From positions 3,720,001-3,784,000 of the forward strand of contig OY969783.1 of the NCBI GenBank assembly GCA_963702995.1: a DNA stretch of 64,000 bases, in the 5' to 3' direction. Each line of letters begins with the position of its first letter. Within the stretch, counting starts at the first letter, position 1. Positions 1-8,898 of this stretch are shown piece by piece. This DNA is from MFD04580-c1 sp963702995. GTDB taxonomy: Bacteria > Planctomycetota > Phycisphaerae > Tepidisphaerales > Tepidisphaeraceae. The notes beneath the pieces are model-generated. The model was given only the letters and a program-made list of their open reading frames with translations, did not search any database and was not told where the DNA came from. Both the position numbers and the translations under genes were made by a program.

Positions 1-2
1 TC

Positions 3-926
3 TACGCGATCGGCATCAGCTTCGTCATCATCACCGGAGGCATCGACCTGTCCGTTGGTTCGGTGGTCGGGCTGACGGGCGTGCTGATCGCGAAATTCTC
101 CTCGACCGAATTCGGCGGCCTGGGGCTCAGCCTCTGGCTCGGCATCCCGATCGCGCTGGCCATCGCCGCGCTGATCGGACTGGCCCAGGGCCTGATCATC
201 ACCCGGTTGAAGCTCCAGCCGTTCATCGTCACCCTCGGTTTCATGCTGCTCTTGCGCGGCGTGTCGCAGACCGTCGTAAAAGGCGCGTCGATCAGCCTCG
301 GAGCCTCGTCGCTGCGCGACCTGTCCGAGGGCGGGCTCATTCACGTCAGTGGCAACCCGCTGCTCCCCTATACGGTCCTGATCTTTACGGGCGCGATTGT
401 CCTCGGGGCCATCGTTCTGCATACCACGGTCTTCGGGCGTTACGTCTACGCCATCGGCGGGAACCGGGACGCGGCCGAATACTCCGGTATCAACGTGCGC
501 CGGATCGAAACGCTCACCTACGTCATCTCATCACTCTCGGGCGGCGTCGCCGGCGTACTCTACGCGGCCTATATCGGCGAGATGGATCAGAGCATTGGCA
601 TCGCCTTTGAGCTCTACGCGATCGCGGCCGCCGTCCTTGGCGGCGTCAGCCTTCGCGGCGGCGAAGGAAGCATCCTGGGGATCGTGATCGGCTCGGCCGT
701 TTATCAGGTGATCTACAACGGCATCAACATGTTCCAGATTGTCCGCGTGAACGCCCGCGGCCAGCAGCAATCCTGGCGGCTCGACGAAAACTGGCGGTTC
801 ATCATCGTTGGCGGAGTCATCCTGACCGCCGTGATCGCCGATCAGGTCGTCCATCTCGTCCGCGAAAATCAGCGCACGCGCCGCGCCAACGTCGCCGCCC
901 CGTCGAGCTCGGCGCCTCCCGCCTGA
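3..926 (+). CDS. ABC sugar transporter permease, RbsC-like (5' partial)
   Basis: Inner-membrane permease of a ribose/xylose/simple-sugar ABC importer (BPD_transp_2 family). The reading frame is open to the first base of the window, so the N-terminus lies upstream; a GTG at 63 is an internal Val, not the start. The visible part begins inside the family hallmark TGGIDLSVGSVVG (codons from about 33), followed by several hydrophobic segments and the conserved stretch GGNRDAAEYSGINVRR near the middle, then AAAVLGGVSLRGGEGS and GSAVYQVIYNGINM. About 307 residues remain; RbsC-type permeases are usually 310-340, so little is missing. The ATPase and periplasmic binding protein are probably upstream, outside the window. 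The substrate cannot be told from the permease. Confidence 0.93.
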   Translation, partial: YAIGISFVIITGGIDLSVGSVVGLTGVLIAKFSSTEFGGLGLSLWLGIPIALAIAALIGLAQGLIITRLKLQPFIVTLGFMLLLRGVSQTVVKGASISLGASSLRDLSEGGLIHVSGNPLLPYTVLIFTGAIVLGAIVLHTTVFGRYVYAIGGNRDAAEYSGINVRRIETLTYVISSLSGGVAGVLYAAYIGEMDQSIGIAFELYAIAAAVLGGVSLRGGEGSILGIVIGSAVYQVIYNGINMFQIVRVNARGQQQSWRLDENWRFIIVGGVILTAVIADQVVHLVRENQRTRRANVAAPSSSAPPA

Positions 927-1089
927 ACTTCGCCCGCGCCCAACTGAGCACGCCTTCACCCTTCTTCCTCGTCCGCGTAAAAGCCTTCGGTTCGAGCAAT
1001 CCCCCGATCTCTCGTGCATCCAAAGAAGCTGAGGCTCCGCACCGCCGCCATTTCGCGGCCGATGCGTGAGCCCGCACGGGGGAAGCTCG

Positions 1090-2156
1090 ATGAAGGTGAC
1101 CACCCTCCTGATCGTTCTCGTCTCGACCGGCGGCCACTGGTTCTCGGATCGGAGAGGGGAAATCGCGATTTCCTCAGCCGTTAACGTGCCAGCCCCCGGC
1201 GCGACGCTGTCGTGGGATCTCTCCTACCGCGGCCTGCGCCTCGGCGGAGAGGCCGGCCTCAAATTCGACGGCGCGGGCGCACGACAAGAATCTCGCTTCA
1301 GCCCCCGCCGGTCCGCGTCCCCATCACGCTTCTGTTCGCCTATCGATTCCGCGACGCGGCCGGCAAAGAGCTGGAGGCGGGGGAAACGCCCCTCCGTATC
1401 TATCCGCGCGACCAACTCGACGGCGTGCCTCGCCGCATCGGCGAACGGCGGCTGACCGTGATCGATGCCGACGGCGACCTGTCGGCGGCCCTCGCGGCCG
1501 CCAAAGTCCCCTTCCATCGTGAAACATCGGCGGCCGCCCTTGAACTGGCCAGCCCCGACCTTGTCATTGTCGCCCCCGATCAACTGACCGATCGTCTGTT
1601 CGACGGCGCACCCCTCCTGCCCCTGGCCCAGAGCGGCGTCAACGTGCTTCTGTTTGCCCAGCACGCGCCCCGCACCCTGCTCGATCTGCCCACGGTATCC
1701 CGAGTGCCCGCAACGTCCCTGCGGTGGATGACCGACCACCCGCTGCTAGCCGACCTTCCGCCTGACGTGCTCGACGCGCTCATGGCTCCGCCGAATGGCG
1801 CGCCCCGGACGCACCGCGCGGCGATGCGGCCGCCGGCGAATGCGCCTGCCGTGGCGATCGGCGCGTGGCCCCCCGAAACGCCCTCGGACGATCGGGGGAG
1901 CGTCGATGCCGAAGTTGATGCGGTGGTCGTCGCCGAATCCATTGGCCGCGGCCGCGCGGTCTTCTGCCAGCTCCCCTTCGGCCGCTTCGACGAAGACCCC
2001 CGAGCGGCGATCTTCCTCAGCAACGCGATCGATTACCTATTGGCCGGTCACCCCCCGATCCAGCGCCCGGGCGACCGCCCGATCGCCGCCCGCCCGGCCG
2101 AGGCGGTCACCCCCCAGCCGCCCACAAAGCGGCCGCGGGTCATCTCCCTCAACTGA
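1090..2156 (+). CDS. secreted protein, beta-sandwich plus GATase1-like domain, frameshifted
   Basis: Start ATG at 1090 gives a short hydrophobic N-terminus (MKVTTLLIVLVS) that may be a signal peptide. The frame breaks between about 1275 and 1295; adding one base joins it to the downstream frame and gives about 355 residues. The N-terminal third reads like the beta-sandwich linkers of large glycoside hydrolases (DLSYRGLRL, then ITLLFAYRFRDAAGKELEAG). The rest looks like the alpha/beta domain found at the C-terminus of planctomycete/verrucomicrobial family 2-type hydrolases, with TDHPLLADL and GRAVFCQLPFGRFDEDPRAA. No catalytic barrel is present, so this is either a small stand-alone protein or a remnant of a larger hydrolase. 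The family assignment is from memory of similar sequences and is tentative. Confidence 0.5.
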
Positions 2157-2204
2157 CGCGTTCGCCTCAATACGAGCCTCGCCATGGTATATCTCCTGCG
2201 TCTT

Positions 2205-2334
2205 TCTCCCTCTCCCGGGACGCTGGGGGAGGGCGGGGTGGGGCAGCAGCACGGGGGTGACGGAGTCGTTGAACCGGCGCTCCCGAAGCCCCCTCCCTAT
2301 CCCTCCTCCGGCGTACCGGGAGAGGGGACCGGAC
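2205..2334. repeat. intergenic palindromic repeat, CCCTCTCCCGG family, copy 1
   Basis: Two inverted arms rich in CCCTCTCCCGG / CCGGGAGAGGGG flank about 60 bases. Related copies occur at 21228-21282 and 46575-46632. It lies after the split secreted gene and before the leuL promoter. No coding potential is seen. Confidence 0.6.
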
Positions 2335-2389
2335 CGCATCCGGCGCAATGATGCGCGTCACCTCGCGTCCGCAATTCCGCGCTTTTCGC

Positions 2390-2418
2390 TTGACTTTCGA
2401 CGATCAACCCTGTTAACT
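2390..2418 (+). promoter_or_regulatory. candidate sigma-70-type promoter of the leu leader
   Basis: TTGACT at 2390-2395 (5 of 6 to the -35 consensus), a 17-base spacer, and TTAACT at 2413-2418 as a weak -10. The predicted start would be near 2425, only a few bases before the leader-peptide ATG at 2428. That would make the leader transcript almost leaderless, which fits the absence of a Shine-Dalgarno sequence there. Prediction from sequence only. Confidence 0.45.
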
Positions 2419-2427
2419 CCTCGCGTC

Positions 2428-2499
2428 ATGTTCAACGCCTCCCTGCTTCTTCCGCGACTTGGCGAGGGCCTTACGGGCCTTCTGCTTCTTCGCGCTTGA
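2428..2499 (+). CDS. leuL: leu operon leader peptide (leucine attenuator)
   Basis: A 23-residue open frame in which nine residues are Leu (positions 6-8, 11, 15 and 18-21). It ends TGLLLLRA then stop, strikingly like the TGLLLLNA core of the E. coli LeuL leader. Seven of the nine Leu codons are CTT, unusual in DNA this GC-rich and expected to make translation sensitive to charged tRNA-Leu. The stop at 2497-2499 is followed by CGTAGGG (2501-2507), which can pair with the 5' arm of the terminator downstream. The peptide itself needs no function: ribosome position on it would decide whether leuA is transcribed. No clear ribosome binding site precedes it. Confidence 0.8.
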   Translation: MFNASLLLPRLGEGLTGLLLLRA

Positions 2500-2500
2500 A

Positions 2501-2563
2501 CGTAGGGAACCGATTTCAACACTGAATTCCGGCTAACCCTACGATCAGGTCGTAGGGTTTTTT
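2501..2563 (+). terminator. leuA attenuator: antiterminator segment and intrinsic terminator
   Basis: Terminator hairpin: AACCCTACGA (2535-2544), loop TCAGG, TCGTAGGGTT (2550-2559), followed by an unbroken T run ending at 2563. The upstream segment CGTAGGG at 2501-2507, immediately after the leuL stop codon, is complementary to CCCTACG at 2537-2543 and so can form a mutually exclusive antiterminator. A ribosome finishing leuL would cover 2501-2507 and allow termination; a ribosome stalled on the Leu codons would leave it free and allow read-through into leuA, 130 bases downstream. Confidence 0.8.
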
Positions 2564-2692
2564 GTTTGGCGGGTTGGGCGGCCGCCCGCCGGGGCAGAGT
2601 GAGGGTCGGCCGCCACAAATGAAGTCGCTCGGGCGACGTCGCGAACGGCAACGCGGCCGCGACAACGCCTCACCGACACCAAGGAGCTGACG

Positions 2693-4242
2693 ATGGAAAC
2701 GATACGGATCTTCGACACCACCCTGCGCGACGGCGAGCAATCCCCTGGGGCGACCCTCACGCGGCCGGAAAAGCTCGAGATCGCCCGCCACCTCGAGGCG
2801 ATGGGCGTGGACATCATCGAAGCCGGCTTCCCGATCAGCTCCGATGGCGACTTCGAAAGTGTCCGCGCCATCGCGGCCGAAATCGTCCACAGCGGCGTAT
2901 GCGGGCTGGCCCGCTGCGCGCCCCGCGACATCGAGCGCGCCGGCGAGGCCGTCCGACACGCCGCCCGCCCGCGCATCCACGTCTTCTGCGCCACCTCCAA
3001 GATCCACCGCGAGCACAAGCTGCGCAAAGGGCGCGAAGAGATCATCTCGATCTCGGTCAAGTCGATCCAGCAGGCGCGCGGCTATACCGACGACGTCGAG
3101 TTCAGCCCGGAAGACTCGAGCCGCACCGAGCTCGATTTCCTGGAAGAGATCGTCCACGCCGCCGTCGAGGCCGGGGCGACGACCATCAACCTCCCCGACA
3201 CCGTCGGCTACGCGACCCCGCACAGCTACGGCGAGATCTTCTCCCACCTGCTGAAGAAGCTGCCGATCCTGCGGGAGAAGAACGTCATCCTCTCGTCGCA
3301 CTGCCACAATGACCTGGGCCTGGCCGTCGCCAATTCTCTGGCGGCCATCGAGAACGGCGCCCGGCAGGTCGAGTGTACGATCAACGGCATCGGCGAGCGC
3401 GCTGGCAACGCCGCCCTGGAAGAGATCGTGATGGCCCTGCGGACCCGTTCCGATGCTTACAAGATCGGCACACGGATCGATGCGAGCAAGATCTACTCCG
3501 CCAGCCGCATGGTCAGCACGCTGACCGGTCTGGTCGTCCAGCGGAATAAGGCGATCGTCGGCGAGAACGCCTTCGCCCACGAGGCCGGCATCCATCAGGA
3601 CGGCATCCTCAAGTATCGCGAGACGTACGAGATCATGGACCCATCGACGATCGGCATCCCCAAGGGGCCCTGGTCCTGGGCAAGCACAGCGGCCGCCACG
3701 CGTTTAAGGACCGCGCCACGCAGCTCGGCTACACGCTGAACGAGCAGCAACTGGAAAGCGCTTTCGCCAAGTTCAAGACTCTGGCTGATAAGAAGAAGGA
3801 AGTGTTCGACGAAGACGTCGAGGCGATCATCGACGACCAGCTCGAACTGTCCACCGGCCTGTGGGAACTGACCGGCTTGCAGGTGGTCGCCGGCTCCAAC
3901 ACGATCCCCACGGCGACCGTCACGCTCCGCGACACCACCGGCGAACTGGTGACCGACGCGAGCGTCGGCGACGGCCCGGTTGACGCGATCTACTCCGCGA
4001 TCCAGCGCCTCACCGGCGTCAGTGCAAATCTGACCGACTACCGCATTCGCGCGGTAACACGCGGCAAAGAGGCCCAGGGTGAGGTCCAGATCGAGCTCGA
4101 GCACAGCGGCCGCAAAATCCGCGGCCGCGGCCTGAGCACCGACATCCTCGAAGCCAGCGCCCGCGCCTACCTCGCCGCCATCAACCGCCTCCGCAGCATG
4201 GCCAGCCGCGAAAAGCTCGTCAGCCCGCATGCGGCGGTGTGA
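2693..4242 (+). CDS. leuA: 2-isopropylmalate synthase (one-base frameshift)
   Basis: Condenses acetyl-CoA with 2-ketoisovalerate, the first step of leucine synthesis. The ATG at 2693 follows the strong site AAGGAG (2681-2686). The HMGL barrel opens with FDTTLRDGEQSPG, and carries the metal-site motif SHCHNDLGLAVAN and the GIGERAGNAALEE motif; HEAGIHQDGILK follows. At the GGGG run 3664-3667 one base is missing: adding a G converts the frame to LVLGKHSGRHAFKDRA and on into the LeuA dimerisation/regulatory domain, which ends at 4242. Corrected length is about 516 residues, normal for the family. Expression is probably controlled by the leader-peptide attenuator upstream. The frameshift is more likely a consensus error than a real lesion. 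Confidence 0.95.
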
Positions 4243-4254
4243 GGCGGATTCGTC

Positions 4255-4326
4255 GTAGCAGGCACATTTTATACGCTGCCCGCGCACTTGCGACCCGGCG
4301 GACGGCACACGGAGTATGCCTGCTAC
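4255..4326. repeat. palindromic repeat, GTAGCAGGCACA family, copy 1
   Basis: Inverted arms begin GTAGCAGGCACA and end ATGCCTGCTAC, with GGCGGACGGCACACGGAGT inside. It starts 12 bases after the leuA stop, so it may also serve as a terminator. The left arm is degenerate compared with the copy at 37696-37786. Confidence 0.75.
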
Positions 4327-4347
4327 GTTCACGCCGGGAACCGACGG

Positions 4348-5046
4348 TCAGGAAACGCGCTTCGCACGCGGCTTCCCGCGCTGCGCGGCATTGAACGTTT
4401 CCTTAAGCAGATCGCGAAATTCATCGTAATCGAGTCGTGCGACGCGCGGGGAAACCTCAATCAAGCACTCGAATGCATCGCTGATGCGGCCGTGCTCCAT
4501 CAGCAGTGACCACAGCATTTGCACCCGGGTCATGAAGTCGTGTTGGTCCGATGGTGTCGCAGCGAGTGCCGCATTTAATGTCTGGACGGCTTGATCTACC
4601 TCCCCGCGCTCCAGGTGTAATAAGCCTTTAGTTTGAAAACGGTCTGCGATGTTGGGGAGTGCGTCGGAGAGCCCGTCGAACGCCGCAAGGAGCAGCTTCC
4701 GGTGTGTTCCCGATTTCGGGAGAACAGTAAAAAACGCTTGGTGAAACACGACCAGTAACGTATCCATCAACATAGCATATTGCGCGTCGGGAACACTGGT
4801 ATCATTTTCCCGCCCTCGGAGCGCTTTGAGCACATCAATTACGGCACGGACGCGCCGCCCTATCTCGGCAGCCACGGGCTCCGGCCCATCGTCCGGTCCT
4901 GCGAGAAACGGCCACCAATGACCGTCGGCGAATTTCCCGCCAGCTGCCACGCGCCACGCAAGCTGAACCGCTCGGTCCAGCGCCGACAACGATTCTTCGC
5001 TGGTCAGAAGCGATTGGTACTCGTCAGTCAAGGATCGCATTTTCAT
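4348..5046 (-). CDS. hypothetical alpha-helical protein, third gene of SEC-C operon
   Basis: A 232-residue protein with no signal peptide or membrane segment. Most of it looks helical. Residues from about 130 to 200 (ADRFQTKGLLHLERGEVDQA, then VQTLNAALAATPSDQHDFMT) resemble one or two TPR-like hairpins, and the C-terminus is basic (AQRGKPRAKRVS). Its ATG overlaps the stop of the preceding gene in an ATGA (5043-5046), so the two are probably translationally coupled. I do not recognise the family. Its job is likely tied to the SEC-C protein at the head of the operon. Confidence 0.75.
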   Translation of the reverse strand: MKMRSLTDEYQSLLTSEESLSALDRAVQLAWRVAAGGKFADGHWWPFLAGPDDGPEPVAAEIGRRVRAVIDVLKALRGRENDTSVPDAQYAMLMDTLLVVFHQAFFTVLPKSGTHRKLLLAAFDGLSDALPNIADRFQTKGLLHLERGEVDQAVQTLNAALAATPSDQHDFMTRVQMLWSLLMEHGRISDAFECLIEVSPRVARLDYDEFRDLLKETFNAAQRGKPRAKRVS

Positions 5047-5357
5047 TTGGCCTTGTCCGCTCCGTGAGCTTTCCGAGATGGCGGGCGCGAGATATTCAAT
5101 GCACGGCTCAATTTACGCAGCCGGTCGCGCGGTCGTCCCGCCTTTCGATCCTTCTCAGCGTCTTCGCGGAGCTTACGCTCGAGTCGATCCTTATCTTTTT
5201 TCGGAAGTTGGTGACCGGGGTCGTCACCGCCGAGGGTCGTGCGAGGCAAATCGCCTCCTCTCACAATCGTTGCAACTTTCGAAGGAACGTCTCGCTCTCC
5301 ATCCGGAGCCGTCAGGTCACGAGATACACTGGTTCCGTCGTTCGACCTCGGGGTCAT
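5043..5357 (-). CDS. hypothetical charged protein, second gene of SEC-C operon
   Basis: A 104-residue protein. I choose the ATG at 5357 because it overlaps the SEC-C stop codon as ATGA, the same junction as with the next gene; an ATG at 5396 would add 13 residues inside the upstream gene. The first half is Asp/Gly-rich and probably disordered. The second half is a dense run of charged residues (KKDKDRLERKLREDAEKDRK) likely to form a single alpha-helix, followed by a basic tail. No domain recognised. Its size and charge suggest a small partner or linker protein, which is inference. Confidence 0.65.
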   Translation of the reverse strand: MTPRSNDGTSVSRDLTAPDGERDVPSKVATIVRGGDLPRTTLGGDDPGHQLPKKDKDRLERKLREDAEKDRKAGRPRDRLRKLSRALNISRPPSRKAHGADKAK

Positions 5358-6214
5358 CCGCCGCAGCACTTCTTGTATTTCTTGCCGCTTCCACACGGGC
5401 AGGGGTCATTGCGCCCGGCCCCCAGCAGTCCCAGCGCAATCGGAACGGAGCCGCGGAAGGCCTCGGTTAGCGAGTGCCGGGAACGCAAGCTACGGCGGCC
5501 GATCTCGCGCACCTTTTCATACCGCCACCGGACGTCATTCAGAAGGTCGGTATTCGTCCGCCACCATTGATCAGCAATCTTCGCACAACGGCGAACGTCT
5601 CCGGAACTACATTGATCGACCTTAATGTTGCCGTTGATGTTCAAGGCCGCCGTGAAATACAACCTCGCCGTCCCGATGTTGGTCGCCCCGGTCGGCGGCA
5701 CGTACAGCAGGAAGGCCAGCCGCGCTTTTGCGCACTCGCACTCGGGGTTCACGCAGTAGGTGTCCAGGATCAGGAACCTGTCGCCGTCGAAATCAAACTC
5801 GCAAAGGAATTCCGGGCCATTCTCCGGATTGGGGCCGGAGACGATTTCGTCGAAACTGACCAAGCGACTGTTGACGATGTCTTGTGGATTGAACCGGTGC
5901 TCGCGCAGCCGCCGGGCAATTCGCGCTTTCTTTTCCACCATTTCTCGAAACTCCGCGCGTCCCGACTCCGGGTAGTCGCGAAGAAATTCCTGGATTAACG
6001 CGACATGCGCCGGCGGCCGCTCGGGCGCCCTGATTTCTTGCCAGGTGGAAGGGTCAACGACGAACTCCAGCCGAAGGCGGGCGTCCGACGCCGTTGATTC
6101 CTCGACCAGGCCGAACGACACATCGCTGCACAGGCAAGAGAGCGACTGACACTGGAGAGCATGGACGCGAAAGCCGCTCGAATGGGAGGAAAAACGGACG
6201 CGTTCGGGCCGCAT
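5354..6214 (-). CDS. SEC-C motif protein, first gene of operon
   Basis: About 286 residues when started at the ATG at 6214 (MRPERVRFSS); an upstream ATG at 6331 would add an Arg/Ser-rich stretch that does not look like protein. The C-terminus is a canonical SEC-C zinc-binding motif, GRNDPCPCGSGKKYKKCCG, the module found at the end of SecA and in many uncharacterised proteins. The central part contains CVNPECECAKARLAFLL, a second Cys cluster, and a motif-rich domain (FLCEFDFDGDRFLILDTYC) resembling the small-protein region seen with SEC-C in other bacteria. It heads an operon of three genes joined by ATGA overlaps. Function is unknown; metal binding is expected. Confidence 0.8.
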   Translation of the reverse strand: MRPERVRFSSHSSGFRVHALQCQSLSCLCSDVSFGLVEESTASDARLRLEFVVDPSTWQEIRAPERPPAHVALIQEFLRDYPESGRAEFREMVEKKARIARRLREHRFNPQDIVNSRLVSFDEIVSGPNPENGPEFLCEFDFDGDRFLILDTYCVNPECECAKARLAFLLYVPPTGATNIGTARLYFTAALNINGNIKVDQCSSGDVRRCAKIADQWWRTNTDLLNDVRWRYEKVREIGRRSLRSRHSLTEAFRGSVPIALGLLGAGRNDPCPCGSGKKYKKCCGG

Positions 6215-6320
6215 GCGAAACCTCGAAAACCGTGGACTCGATCGTGAGCGACAACGATTCGGACGACCTCTATATATCGAATCAACGACCGTTCGATACT
6301 GTTGCTGAGCGCCCGCCACG

Positions 6321-7315
6321 CTACCGCTCAATTAGCTTCGCCAGAAGCTCGGCGTAATAGGTAATCACGAGATCGGCCCCTGCGCCTTGATCGACAATAG
6401 CGACTCCACCACTGCCCGTTCCCGGTCGATCCAGCCGTTCCGGGCGGCGGCCTCCAGCATCGCGTATTCGCCGCTGACCTGGTAGGCGACGACCGGCACC
6501 TGAACGGCTTTGCGGACGGCCGCCAGGACGTCGAGGTACGGGCCGGCGGGCTTGACCATCACCATGTCGGCGCCCTGTTCGATGTCGAGCTGTGCTTCGA
6601 GCAGCGCTTCGTCGGTGCCGCGGGCGGGGTCCATCTGGTAAGCGCGGCGGTCGCCGAAGGCGGGGGCCGAGTCGGCGGCGTCGCGGAAGGGGCCGTAGAA
6701 GGCGCTCGCGTACTTCACCGCGTAGGAGAGGAGGGAGATCTCGGTGAGGCTCGCGGCGTCCAGCCCGCGGCGCAGGGCGCCGATCGCGCCGTCCATCATC
6801 CCGCTGGGGGCGATGACGGCCGCCCCGGCGCGGGCGTGGTTGATCGCCTGCTTCACCAGCCGCGCGACGGTTTCGTCATTTCGGACGGTGGAGCCATCGG
6901 CGGAGAGGGGGCCGCAGTGGCCGTGACTCGTGTATTCGCAGAAGCAGAGGTCGGTAATCCCCGCCATCGGCAGCTTCGCGTCGGCGGCGGCCCGGAGCAG
7001 GCGGCAGACGACATTTTCTTCATCCAACGCGGCCGACCCTTCCGGGTCCTTCCGATCGCGATCGATCACCCCAAACACCAGATACGCCCCGAATCCCTCT
7101 TCCGCCCGCTTCGCCAGCCATGGGATCGCGACATCGATTGACATCTGGCTGACGCCGGGCATCGAAGTGATCTCGCGTTTCTGGCCGGCCCCCTCGCGGA
7201 CGAAGATCGGGACGATGCAGTCGCGACGGCGGAGGGTCGTCCGCTGCAAGAGCGGCCGCAGCAACGGGTGCCGGAGCCGCCGCGGCCGAATCGGCAAGTC
7301 GAGCGCATCGGTCAT
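6321..7315 (-). CDS. hemB: delta-aminolevulinic acid dehydratase (frameshift near 3' end)
   Basis: Porphobilinogen synthase, the second common step of tetrapyrrole synthesis. Visible motifs: the Cys-bearing metal site CFCEYTSHGHCG, the substrate-Lys region LLSYAVKYASAFYGPFRDA, and the Schiff-base Lys in MVMVKPAGPYLDVL. The uncorrected frame stops at 6365 after SIKAQGPIS. Adding one base at about 6384 gives SIKRAGADLVITYYAELLA and a stop at 6321-6323, the normal family ending and about 331 residues in total. It is the last gene of the minus-strand run and stands alone, with a 487-base spacer upstream that carries a MITE-like element. Confidence 0.95.
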
Positions 7316-7395
7316 GTCCCGATTATACGGCGGGCTGACCGTTTCGGCCCCGTCGCTTCACCGGCGGGTGGCCGTCCTCTTTGGCAAGCCGCCTA

Positions 7396-7616
7396 CCACT
7401 ACAGCGTTATCTCGCGAATCACGGCGTAACGAAGAAGTTAAAATCCGAAGCTCCAGATCCGAAGGAATGACCAAGCGGGAAGAAAGAAAACCGATGAAAG
7501 CGGATGCGGAAGGAGGAGTCATTTTCCGCTTCGCCTTCTTTTCTGCTTCCTAGGGGTTTCGCGCTTCGGATTTCTCTTTTTTGGCAAGGCTTTACGGCTG
7601 TTCAGCGCTGTAGTGG
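7396..7616. mobile_element. MITE-like repeat, copy 1
   Basis: A 221-base non-coding element bounded by perfect 11-base inverted repeats, CCACTACAGCG (7396-7406) and CGCTGTAGTGG (7606-7616). It is flanked on both sides by CTA, a possible 3-base target duplication. The interior is itself partly self-complementary: AAATCCGAAGC on the left, GCTTCGGATTT on the right. A diverged copy in reverse orientation lies at 41227-41455. No transposase is seen, so it would be non-autonomous. It fills the 487-base space between hemB and the next gene together with the hairpin at 7641-7720. Confidence 0.7.
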
Positions 7617-7640
7617 CTACTTGACGCGGAAAGCGCCGCA

Positions 7641-7720
7641 GGCACTTCCTGGGAACGCCGACGTCCCCGTCGGCCACTCGCGCGGAGCCGACGAGGACCT
7701 CGGCGTTCCCAGAGAATGCC
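7641..7720. repeat. large intergenic hairpin repeat
   Basis: Arms at 7649-7674 and 7687-7712 pair at 24 of 26 positions, starting CTGGGAACGCCGACG and ending TCGGCGTTCCCAG, with weaker pairing outside. A half-related sequence (GACGAGGACATCGGCGTT) occurs at about 14975-14993. Probably a REP-type element. Confidence 0.65.
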
Positions 7721-7802
7721 AACGATGATCGCCACGCCCGATCATCGTTCGAACGACGTTTTCAGGTTCGTTCGCGGCGTCCTTCGGGTACCCTATCCCG
7801 CC

Positions 7803-8772
7803 ATGGCACGTCGTCAGATCCATCGTCGCCGCGCGGGTGTCGGCCTGATCGCCGCGCTCGTTTTAACCGCCTCGTCCAGCGCGCGGCTCGTGGCGGCCGC
7901 CCCCGAAGCCGCCGCCACTCAGCCCAATGAAAAGGTCTGGGAGCTTACCGACTACCTCAAGGGCACCGCGCCGCAGATCCGCGACCTGGTGAACGGCGAA
8001 CTCGAACGCCTGCTGGCCATTCGCAAAGGGCGAGAAGCGCTCCTCGCCAAGTCCAACGCGGACCTGGCCGCCATTCAGGCGAAGCTGCTCGACGCGCTGC
8101 ACAAGACGCCGAACTACCAGCGTGTCGTCGCGGAAACCAAGGCGGCCCAGGCCGATCTGGAGGCCCTGCGGCGCGACCCCGCCTCGCCGGCGCAAAAGAA
8201 GATGGACGCCAGCAGCAGGTACAACCAGCTCCGCGCCAGCGCCGACAAGCTGGAGAAAGACGCCCTTGCGGCCGACAAAGACATCGCCCGTCTCCGCCGC
8301 GAGGCCCAGGATTACCAGGCGGACCTGAAGCGCAACGAGAAATCCGTCGAGACGGCCCGCAAGTGGCGCGACCAGCTTATCCCAGCCATCCGCACAACCT
8401 ACCGCCTGCGCTGGCCCGTGCGCCGGCTCGCACGGGATCTTTGGGGAAGTTACGCCCATCGCCGTGATCGACTCGCAGACCGTCGTCATCGACTACGAAA
8501 TGCCCGAATTTTTACAGGCGAAGCGCCAAGGGGAGGGAATCGCGACCTTCGGCGTTGAGATGCACAAGCTCCACGTCCGCCTGATCGGCATTGACACCAA
8601 GGGGATGACCAAGGGAACGCCCGTCCTGATCGATAAGAATTTCGAGATCGAGCACATCGACTACGCCCGCTCGGACGAGGCGCTGGCCTGCGAAGCCGAA
8701 CGCAAGCACGACGACATCGACCGGCTCATGGAACTGCTTGTCCCGCTTCGCGATCTGAGCACGCCGAACTGA
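7803..8772 (+). CDS. secreted coiled-coil protein, frameshifted
   Basis: Start at 7803 gives a typical signal peptide: a basic RRQIHRRR, a hydrophobic AGVGLIAALVLTASSSA, then an Ala-rich cleavage region. Residues from about 45 to 190 are a long charged helix that should form a coiled coil (ETKAAQADLEALRRD, then KDIARLRREAQDYQADL). An extra G in the GGGG run at 8443-8446 breaks the frame; removing it joins to WEVTPIAVIDSQTVVIDYEM and a small C-terminal domain ending at 8772, about 322 residues. I do not recognise a named family. The protein is probably periplasmic. A frameshift error in the assembly is the simplest explanation of the break. Confidence 0.7.
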
Positions 8773-8898
8773 TCAGATTGGGATGCTTTGCCGATCCCGG
8801 CTCTCCGCCACCACTTTTGACGTTATCCGGATCGACCGGTCGTGATACGCTCGTCCTCGGCGTAGTTGGACCGATTCATCCTCTAAGGGAGGCCCACC

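Noticed and set aside
2400..2520. Lys/Arg-rich minus-strand frame (AKKQKARKALAKSRKKQ)
   Set aside because: It has no start codon and is the complement of the Leu-rich leuL leader.
3660..3670. Programmed frameshifting in leuA
   Set aside because: No slippery heptamer with downstream structure was evident, and many unrelated genes show the same kind of one-base break.
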